A stretch of DNA of 12,155 nt from contig CANBTO010000091.1 of assembly GCA_947372405.1 (NCBI GenBank), forward strand, positions 1 to 12,155, in the 5' to 3' direction. Both the position numbers and the translations under genes were made by a program. Position 1 is the first letter of the stretch. Each line of letters opens with the position of its first letter. The notes beneath the pieces were generated by a model, which saw nothing but the letters and a program-made list of their open reading frames with translations, was not told the origin of the DNA and searched no databases. Positions 7,487-12,155 of the stretch are shown here, piece after piece. This stretch comes from Verrucomicrobiaceae bacterium (GTDB lineage: Bacteria; Verrucomicrobiota; Verrucomicrobiae; Verrucomicrobiales; Akkermansiaceae).

Positions 7487-8464
7487 ATGAAGAAACTTCT
7501 CTCCATCATCATCATCGGCGCGGGCATCATCGTCCTTGCCAGCAGCGCCTATACCGTGAGCCAGACCGAACAGGTCTTCATCACCGAATTCGGCAGGCCC
7601 ATCGGCCAGCCGATCAACGCGGATCCGAAGAATAACGAGGCCGGCCTGCATTTCAAGAAACCCTTCATTCAGAAGGTCAACCGCATCGAGAAGCGCATCC
7701 TCGGTTGGGACGGTCCGGCCACCGACATGCCCACCCGCGACAAGCTCTACATCACCGTGGACAACTTCGCCCGCTGGCGCATCACCAACCCCAAGACCTA
7801 CTACGAAACTCTCCGCGACGAACGCACCGCGCTCTCGCGCCTCAACAACATCATCGGCAGCGCCACGCTCGACGTCATCGCCAAACACGATCTCATCGAG
7901 GTGATCCGCAGCGAAAAGGACCGCACGCCGGACCGGGACGAAACGCTCACAGGCGAAAACTCCACCCTCGGCACGCTTCCCGGCATCCGCTTCGGCAGAG
8001 GCGTCCTCACCGCACAGATCATCGCCGCCGCACAACCGAGGGTCAGCGACCTGGGAATCGAACTGCTCGACGTCCGCTTCAAGCGCATCAACTACAAGGC
8101 GGGCGTCATCGAGAAGATCTATGCGCGCATGTCCTCCGAGCGCCAGCAGATCGCCGACCGCTTCCGCTCCGAAGGCGCGGGCGAGGCCGCGAAAATCCTC
8201 GGCCGCAAGGAGCGCGACCTGCTGACCATCGAGTCCGGCGCCTATCGCCGCGAACAGGAGATCAAAGGCAAGGCCGACGCCGACGCCACCGCGATCTACG
8301 CCAACGCCTACAACTCCAGCCCGCAGGCCGCGGATTTCTATCAGTTTACCAAGACCTTGGAGACCTGGCAGAAATCGCTTGGCAAGGACAGCACCGTCAT
8401 CCTCACCTCGGACAGCGATCTTTTCCGGCTCTTCAAGAGCATTGGAAAACCTGCGGAAAAATGA
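7487..8464 (+). CDS. hflC: SPFH-domain membrane protein HflC (FtsH protease modulator subunit)
   Basis: A 325-residue protein, close to the usual length of about 330. An N-terminal signal-anchor helix (residues 3-22) is followed by the PHB domain (VSQTEQVFITEFGRPIG, 24-40; LHFKKPFIQKV). The long C-terminal helix carries the diagnostic HflC block: YARMSSERQQIADRFRSEG, then EAAKILGRKERDLLTIESG, AYRREQEIKGKADADA and IYANAYNSSP. The end, DSDLFRLFKSIGKP, matches HflC tails. The gene follows hflK by 10 nt in the conserved hflK-hflC order, with ATG after CTCCACGCC and no Shine-Dalgarno. It should assemble with HflK as the periplasm-exposed regulator of FtsH. The EamA transporter gene begins 12 nt after its stop, so the three are probably one transcript. 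Confidence 0.94.
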   Translation: MKKLLSIIIIGAGIIVLASSAYTVSQTEQVFITEFGRPIGQPINADPKNNEAGLHFKKPFIQKVNRIEKRILGWDGPATDMPTRDKLYITVDNFARWRITNPKTYYETLRDERTALSRLNNIIGSATLDVIAKHDLIEVIRSEKDRTPDRDETLTGENSTLGTLPGIRFGRGVLTAQIIAAAQPRVSDLGIELLDVRFKRINYKAGVIEKIYARMSSERQQIADRFRSEGAGEAAKILGRKERDLLTIESGAYRREQEIKGKADADATAIYANAYNSSPQAADFYQFTKTLETWQKSLGKDSTVILTSDSDLFRLFKSIGKPAEK

Positions 8465-8476
8465 CCGGATCGCCGC

Positions 8477-9367
8477 GTGTCCTGGCTGACGCTCACCATT
8501 CTCTCCGCGCTCCTGCTCGGCCTCTACGACTACTTCAAAAAGGTGGCGCTGGAAGGAAACGCGGTGCTGCCCGTGCTTTTCGGCGGCGTGGTGGCGGGCA
8601 TGCTGGCCTGGCTGCCCTTCGTGCTATGGTCCGCGTTTTCTCCGTCCACGCTGCCTGCGGAGTTCCTGCATGTGACGGACATCTCAGCGGGTGATCACCT
8701 GCGGCTGTTCGCGAAAGCCGCGCTCGTCGGCGCGTCCTGGCTGTTAGGTTACCGCGGACTCAAATCTCTGCCGCTTTCCATCGCCTCACCGATCCGCGCG
8801 ACAGGCCCGTTCTGGACCATCCTGCTCGCCGTGCTGCTTCTCCACGAAAGCCCCACTCCGAAGCAATGGCTGGGGCTGGCACTCATCCTCGCCGCCTTCA
8901 TCGCCTTCACCTTTGTTGGCAGGCGCGAGGGCATTCATTTCCACAGGAACAAGGCGGTGTTCCTGACGACCGCCGCCACCTTGTTAGGTGCGGCGTCCAC
9001 GCTCTATGACAAGCACCTGCTGCGCAACGCCGGCCTCACGCCATGCCAGGTGCAGGCGTGGTTCTCGATCTATACCTGCGTGATCCTGCTGCCCGCAATG
9101 GCACTCTGGCTCCGCATGGAAAACCGCCACGCGTTTCACTGGCACCGGGCGATTCCGCTGATCGGGCTGACACTTCTCGCGGCTGACCTCCTCTACTTCA
9201 GCGCCATCTCGCAGCCGGCTTCGCTGATCATGCTCATCGCGCCGGTGCGCCAGTCCTCGGTGATGGTCGCGTTCCTGCTGGGAATCGTCATGTTCCGTGA
9301 GAAACAGATGCGCTCCAAGGCCGCATGCATCGCGGCGATCATCACCGGGGTGGCGCTGCTTTACTGA
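8477..9367 (+). CDS. EamA/DMT-superfamily permease
   Basis: A 296-residue, strongly hydrophobic protein with about ten predicted membrane helices arranged as two EamA repeats. The first repeat ends with SLPLSIASPIRATGPFWTIL (97-116) and LLHESPTPKQWLGLALILAAF; the second has the matching LLYFSAISQPASLIMLIAPV segment, then MFREKQMRSKAACIAAIITG. Both E-(K/S)-(P/Q) elbows before the last helix of each repeat are typical. The start is GTG at 8477, 12 nt after the hflC stop; no ATG lies nearby that would retain the first helix. Such proteins export or import small metabolites; the substrate here cannot be told. Its position behind hflKC suggests co-expression, not a proven functional link. It converges on the small lipoprotein gene with only 9 nt between the stops. 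Confidence 0.88.
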   Translation: MSWLTLTILSALLLGLYDYFKKVALEGNAVLPVLFGGVVAGMLAWLPFVLWSAFSPSTLPAEFLHVTDISAGDHLRLFAKAALVGASWLLGYRGLKSLPLSIASPIRATGPFWTILLAVLLLHESPTPKQWLGLALILAAFIAFTFVGRREGIHFHRNKAVFLTTAATLLGAASTLYDKHLLRNAGLTPCQVQAWFSIYTCVILLPAMALWLRMENRHAFHWHRAIPLIGLTLLAADLLYFSAISQPASLIMLIAPVRQSSVMVAFLLGIVMFREKQMRSKAACIAAIITGVALLY

Positions 9368-9376
9368 AACCAGCCA

Positions 9377-9673
9377 TCAGTAGCGGTAGCACGGACCGGG
9401 ACGACAGGCGTAGCCGCCGTAGTATCGCGGAGCGTAGTAACCGCCACCGCCGTAGTAGTAGTCCGGGTGGCCGCCATGATTGTTTGCAAGCGCGTAGCCC
9501 AGCACACCTGCGGCGGCCACACCCGCCACCGCGAGGCCGGGATCCACGGATTGGACCGGGCGTCCATTCCGATCATAAGTGGTCATGCAACTGACGCTCG
9601 ACCCTGCAAGGGCCAGCAATCCCGCACAGGCGGAGACACGCAGCAACCGGGAAACGAATGGTTTTGTTTTCAC
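9377..9673 (-). CDS. Small Tyr/Gly-rich putative lipoprotein, function unknown
   Basis: A 98-residue exported protein. Residues 1-28 are a basic-then-hydrophobic signal peptide ending near SSVSC, so Cys29 is a plausible but sub-optimal lipidation site (Ser at -3). A glycine-zipper-like hydrophobic stretch, GLAVAGVAAAGVLGYA (46-61), is followed by a low-complexity C-terminus rich in Tyr, Gly and Pro (YYYGGGGYYAPRYYGGY), encoded by imperfect GTA/CCG-type repeats at about 9385-9465. The start must be GTG (9673-9671): the only Met further in is after the putative lipidation Cys. The signal peptide and clean hydrophobic pattern support a real gene. Similar small Tyr/Gly-rich envelope proteins occur widely, with unknown roles. 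It lies between the EamA gene (convergent) and the ligase gene (same strand, upstream). Confidence 0.72.
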   Translation of the reverse strand: MKTKPFVSRLLRVSACAGLLALAGSSVSCMTTYDRNGRPVQSVDPGLAVAGVAAAGVLGYALANNHGGHPDYYYGGGGYYAPRYYGGYACRPGPCYRY

Positions 9674-9695
9674 AACAGGAATGACGTGGCGAACG

Positions 9696-9713
9696 ACCGA
9701 TTATTCAATCGGT
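9696..9713 (-). terminator. Short hairpin after the adenylate-forming enzyme, possible terminator
   Basis: ACCGATT (9696-9702) and AATCGGT (9707-9713) form a perfect 7-bp stem with a 4-nt loop, 14 nt beyond the ligase stop codon and 22 nt before the lipoprotein GTG. On the minus strand the stem is followed by CGTTCG, not a T-run, so termination would be weak. It could separate expression of the two genes. Confidence 0.4.
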
Positions 9714-9727
9714 TTCCCAACATCTTC

Positions 9728-11164
9728 TTAAAGACTCCGGCGGATCTTGCCGCTTGCCGTGAGTGGCAGCTCATCCACGCACTTCACGCGCACCGGCACC
9801 TTGTATGGCGAGAGCATGGTCCTGCACCAGGCGACGAGCGCTTTCGGCTCCGCAGCTACTTCCGGCCGCAGCACCACATCCGCCACCGGCACGGTGCCGA
9901 GCACCGCATGCGCCGCGCCGCTTACCCGGCATCGAGCCACCGCCGGATGGCGCTCCATCACGGACTCCACCTCTTCGGGATAAACCTTCATGCCGTTCAC
10001 GTTGATCATGCTCTTCTTGCGCCCGCGCACGAATACCCGCCCCGCGGCGTCCGTTTCCGCGAGGTCGCCCGTCGGAAACCAACCGTCCACGCACACCTCG
10101 TCCACCGTCTGCCATGGGGAAAGGTAGGCATCGAACATTCCCGGCCCCTTGATCCACAACTCGCCGACCTGTCCCACCGCTACCGGTATCCCCTCCTCGT
10201 TGCGCAACTCCACATCGAAGGCAGGCAGCGGCCTGCCCACCGCCGTGGGAGCATCGCCCGCGCCACCTGTGTTGAGCAGCGGCAATCCGATCTCGATGAT
10301 GCCCAGCCCCTGCACCAACGGCTTGCCGAAACGTCTGGAAAACCCCGCCGCCACCGCCGCGGTGAGAGGTGCCGCGGTGCTCACCGCCAGCCGCAGGTCC
10401 GGCCACGCATACACGCCATGGTCCGCCGCCAGCAGCGAATAGTGGAAAGGCGCGCCGTAAATCACCGTCGCCTTCGTGGAGCGCGCCTGATCGAGCACCT
10501 CCTCCGCCAGATGCGAACCGCCGATCACCGTGCAGGCGCCATGATAGAGATACAGGATGATCGAAACCGCGAAATGATGGGCCATCGGCAGCATCCACAG
10601 CACGCGGTCGCCGGGACCAATGCCCAGCGCGGCGTTCGCGGCGATCACCCGCTCCTCCAGCTTGCGGTGGCTGAGGACCACGCCCTTGCTGCGGCCGGTG
10701 GTGCCCGAGCTGAAGCGGATGAACGCTGGATTCAGCGCGGAAAACTCCGCCTCATACCCGATCCCATGGTTTTCCAACCGCAGCCACGTCGCGCCGGTGG
10801 AATCCTCGCAACCGGATGCCTGCTCACGCCGCCATTTCTCGCGCTTCCCCAACACCACGCCACACAAGCCGGTGCGCGCGATCAACTCGACGCGCTCCGC
10901 CTCCGCCAACTCCTCCGCCACCGGTACCAGGCAGGCACCCGCCTTGAGAATCGCCAGCGCCAGAATGATGTAATCCGCCCCGTTGCCACAGGCCAGCCCC
11001 ACCCGCGGCACCCCCTCGACATGGAAACCCGGCCGTCGTTTCAACCAGTCCGCCACCACACCCACCCGCTCCATCAACTCCGCAAAGCTCAGCACCTCGC
11101 CGTCATGCATCAACGCCGGCCTCTCGCCCGACGCCCGCATGCAGATGCGATCCACGATGTTCAT
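9728..11164 (-). CDS. Class I adenylate-forming enzyme (AMP-dependent acyl/aryl-CoA synthetase or ligase)
   Basis: A 478-residue ANL-superfamily enzyme that would activate a carboxylate as acyl-AMP. The P-loop FSSGTTGRSKGV is at 151-162, the A5 region QGLGIIEIG at 285-293 (Glu291 in the place of the YGxTE Glu, but with GII for the usual Gly-x-Thr), A7 GWFPTGDLAE at 361-370 with Asp367, the hinge A8 RGRKKSMINVNGMKVYPEEVE (from 380), and A10 PLTASGKIRR at 467-476 with the catalytic Lys473. It is shorter than typical long-chain acyl-CoA synthetases and has no signal peptide or fused carrier domain. The ATG at 11164 has an AGGA 10 nt upstream, the only plausible Shine-Dalgarno in the window. No carrier protein, thioesterase or condensing enzyme sits nearby, so the acyl substrate and acceptor (CoA or ACP) remain unknown. 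Confidence 0.9.
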   Translation of the reverse strand: MNIVDRICMRASGERPALMHDGEVLSFAELMERVGVVADWLKRRPGFHVEGVPRVGLACGNGADYIILALAILKAGACLVPVAEELAEAERVELIARTGLCGVVLGKREKWRREQASGCEDSTGATWLRLENHGIGYEAEFSALNPAFIRFSSGTTGRSKGVVLSHRKLEERVIAANAALGIGPGDRVLWMLPMAHHFAVSIILYLYHGACTVIGGSHLAEEVLDQARSTKATVIYGAPFHYSLLAADHGVYAWPDLRLAVSTAAPLTAAVAAGFSRRFGKPLVQGLGIIEIGLPLLNTGGAGDAPTAVGRPLPAFDVELRNEEGIPVAVGQVGELWIKGPGMFDAYLSPWQTVDEVCVDGWFPTGDLAETDAAGRVFVRGRKKSMINVNGMKVYPEEVESVMERHPAVARCRVSGAAHAVLGTVPVADVVLRPEVAAEPKALVAWCRTMLSPYKVPVRVKCVDELPLTASGKIRRSL

Positions 11165-11226
11165 TGGACCGAGTTCCTAGCAGGCGCAGGCACCGGTGAC
11201 AAGGATTTCGCCGACATGGCAGAACG

Positions 11227-11706
11227 TCATGAGCCCTCCGAATCGCGAACGGAGTGTGCTGAATTCAAATTGGGCGCTGCCGAGCGATTCGGAGCGGCGC
11301 CTTGTCCGGCGGTGTCCAATTCGCGCAGTAGTCGCCGACATAGTGTGCCAACGGTGTCTCCGGGCCCATTAATGGCTTCGTAAACCGTCAATTCCGAATC
11401 CTGATATTTCGTAAGAGCGGCTCTGGCCTTCTCAGCTCGCCACCGGAGTTCTTGAGTGATCCTGTAATTCAATTGTGACGCGTGGAAGTAGTCATAGCCG
11501 CCATAGCGCTTCGGATTCTTCGATGGAACAAGCGACTTGATCAGATCTTCCGAACTCTTCTCTTCGAATTTCACCGTGATCGCTGCAACATCGCGCAATG
11601 CCCTTTCTTGTCCATCCCTTCCCGCCTCGTTCTTCTCAGCTTGGGCAACTGCAAGCCCTGCCATCAGGAGTAGCGTGCAAAACACCATGAGAGAGATGGT
11701 TTTCAT
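11227..11706 (-). CDS. Small exported protein of unknown function
   Basis: A 159-residue protein counted from the ATG at 11706 (MKTISLMVFC); an in-frame ATG 12 codons further upstream falls inside the structured spacer and would spoil the signal peptide. Residues 1-21 form a clear Sec signal peptide, with probable cleavage at AVA-QA. The mature part is hydrophilic and mainly helical (DVAAITVKFEEKSSEDLIKS; HASQLNYRITQELRWRAEKA), and the last about 25 residues are Ser/Asn/Ala-rich and look unstructured. I recognise no domain. The 3' end overlaps a small stem, CTCCG/CGGAG (11236-11240 and 11250-11254). Base composition is lower in G+C than in the genes to the left, and it shares orientation with the small membrane-protein gene upstream. 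The signal peptide supports a real gene; function cannot be assigned. Confidence 0.68.
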   Translation of the reverse strand: MKTISLMVFCTLLLMAGLAVAQAEKNEAGRDGQERALRDVAAITVKFEEKSSEDLIKSLVPSKNPKRYGGYDYFHASQLNYRITQELRWRAEKARAALTKYQDSELTVYEAINGPGDTVGTLCRRLLRELDTAGQGAAPNRSAAPNLNSAHSVRDSEGS

Positions 11707-11708
11707 TT

Positions 11709-11807
11709 TCTGAACGTTAGATGTGATGGAACCGGCCAGCAATTGAAAGGAAGATGATCATGAAATTGAGGTGCTTATGGCCGGTTCCCAGCCGCGAATT
11801 GTTCGGC
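11709..11807 (-). other. attC-like recombination site candidate between the two small genes
   Basis: Read on the gene strand, GCCGAAC (11807-11801) and GTTCAGA (11715-11709) resemble the R'' (RYYYAAC) and R' (GTTRRRY) boxes of integron attC sites and can pair at 5 of 7 positions. They flank the 11-bp inverted repeat (11728-11738 / 11778-11788) with exactly 12 nt on each side. Total length, 99 nt, is within the known attC range. AACAATTCG after the first box is also found in some attC sites. Against it: the 12-nt unpaired spacers are longer than usual, no extrahelical base is obvious, neither box fits the consensus fully, and no integrase gene is in the window. Confidence 0.3.
11728..11788. 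repeat. Perfect 11-bp inverted repeat with 39-nt loop
   Basis: GGAACCGGCCA (11728-11738) and TGGCCGGTTCC (11778-11788) are exact complements. Inside the loop, CAATT (11740-11744) and AATTG (11764-11768) can pair further. The arms are G+C-rich within an A+T-richer spacer, so the structure stands out. No target-site duplication is seen directly outside the arms. Confidence 0.85.
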
Positions 11808-11827
11808 AATCATTTCTTGTCGGCTGG
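11788..11827 (-). terminator. Stem-loop just after the small membrane-protein gene
   Basis: CCAGCCG (11788-11794) and CGGCTGG (11821-11827) are exact complements 26 nt apart, beginning 13 nt beyond the stop codon of the small membrane-protein gene. The loop is long and no T-run follows, so termination is only a possibility. It abuts the larger inverted repeat at a single base. Confidence 0.35.
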
Positions 11828-11840
11828 ATTTCGTTGGCGA

Positions 11841-12146
11841 TCATCTCTCCAGAAGGAACTGGATCACCCCGAGTAACACCAAATGCAGTAGAAAGAATAG
11901 GATCGCGGATCGTTTGATTGAGCAACGTTTGGAGCACCTGAACATTCTAACGCTTACCACAAGCCCAAAGGCCCCGCCAATCAGGCCGAAATACAATAAC
12001 CCGAATCTAAAGTTCTCGGCGCGACTTAATTGGTTCGATCCAAATATTCCAACAAAAGCTACAATAAGACAAACCAGCTCACCTAAAATACTTCGATCTA
12101 GTTGTGAAATTTGCCTAGGCCTGGGGTGTTTGTCCATAGCGTCCAT
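11841..12146 (-). CDS. Small membrane protein of unknown function (three predicted helices)
   Basis: A 101-residue protein with hydrophobic segments at about 19-37 (ILGELVCLIVAFVGIFG), 47-66 (RFGLLYFGLIGGAFGLVVSV) and 80-98 (SAILFFLLHLVLLGVIQFL). A basic Cys-containing loop (RMFRCSKRCSIKRS, 67-80) lies between the second and third, predicting a cytoplasmic loop by the positive-inside rule. Two starts are possible, ATG at 12146 or at 12137 (MDKHPRP); nothing decides between them. I recognise no family. Hand counts give 27/60 G+C at 11881-11940 and 25/60 at 12001-12060, against 38/60 at 10801-10860 in the ligase gene, so this stretch may be of foreign origin. It points the same way as the exported-protein gene, with the structured spacer between them. 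Confidence 0.62.
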   Translation of the reverse strand: MDAMDKHPRPRQISQLDRSILGELVCLIVAFVGIFGSNQLSRAENFRFGLLYFGLIGGAFGLVVSVRMFRCSKRCSIKRSAILFFLLHLVLLGVIQFLLER

Positions 12147-12155
12147 TTCAGTGTA

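Noticed and set aside
9771..10598. A 275-codon minus-strand frame inside the ligase gene in another phase
   Set aside because: Gly/Arg-rich shadow translation with no motifs, fully inside the ligase coding region.
9467..11383. A 638-codon open frame on the plus strand, antisense to the adenylate-forming enzyme
   Set aside because: Its translation is a low-complexity mix rich in Arg, His, Pro and Ala with no family signature. It covers the whole ligase gene, which has all ANL motifs, and runs into both neighbouring genes. It is a by-product of G+C-rich codon use.
11715..11721. GTTAGAT as a perfect plus-strand integron core box (GTTRRRY)
   Set aside because: On the plus strand its partner would have to lie inside the signal-peptide coding region, where no matching RYYYAAC and no stem were found. 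The GAAC/GTTC boxes fit the symmetry better.
11728..11788. The 11-bp inverted repeat as the ends of a miniature transposable element
   Set aside because: No target-site duplication flanks the arms and no second copy is present in the window.

Overview
The window looks like a chromosomal segment of a G+C-rich Gram-negative bacterium. A member of Verrucomicrobiota is my best guess: it has a RhaT-type symporter, short HflK/HflC proteins, a lipoprotein-type amino-acid binding protein, and starts with almost no Shine-Dalgarno sequence. This placement is inference from gene style, since no rRNA or marker gene is present.

Left part (1-3297, minus strand): a branched-chain amino acid / amide ABC transporter operon in the order livK (lipoprotein binding protein), livH, livM (permeases), livG (ATPase, cut by the window edge). 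A weak promoter-like pair sits upstream of livK. Next (3403-5037, minus) is a two-gene unit: a beta-hydroxyacid dehydrogenase-family oxidoreductase followed 6 nt later by an alpha/beta hydrolase.

Centre (5195-9367, plus strand): a RhaT-family sugar/proton symporter, a strong 11-bp hairpin, then hflK-hflC (SPFH proteins, expected to regulate the FtsH membrane protease) and a DMT/EamA transporter placed tightly behind them. A small Tyr/Gly-rich putative lipoprotein (9377-9673, minus) converges on the EamA gene. It is followed by a stand-alone class I adenylate-forming enzyme (9728-11164, minus) with all core motifs.

Right end (about 11227-12155, minus): visibly more A+T-rich, with two small orphan genes (an exported protein and a three-helix membrane protein) separated by a structured spacer. 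An 11-bp perfect inverted repeat there is flanked, at exactly equal distances, by 7-mers related to integron attC core boxes (GCCGAAC and GTTCAGA on the gene strand). This suggests, without proving, a gene-cassette-like accessory segment.

The genes before about 11.2 kb are mostly ordinary housekeeping and transport functions. The items most worth checking are the right-end spacer, a skewed context of rare leucine codons (GTTAG/CTAAC), and the general absence of Shine-Dalgarno sites with C-rich start contexts.
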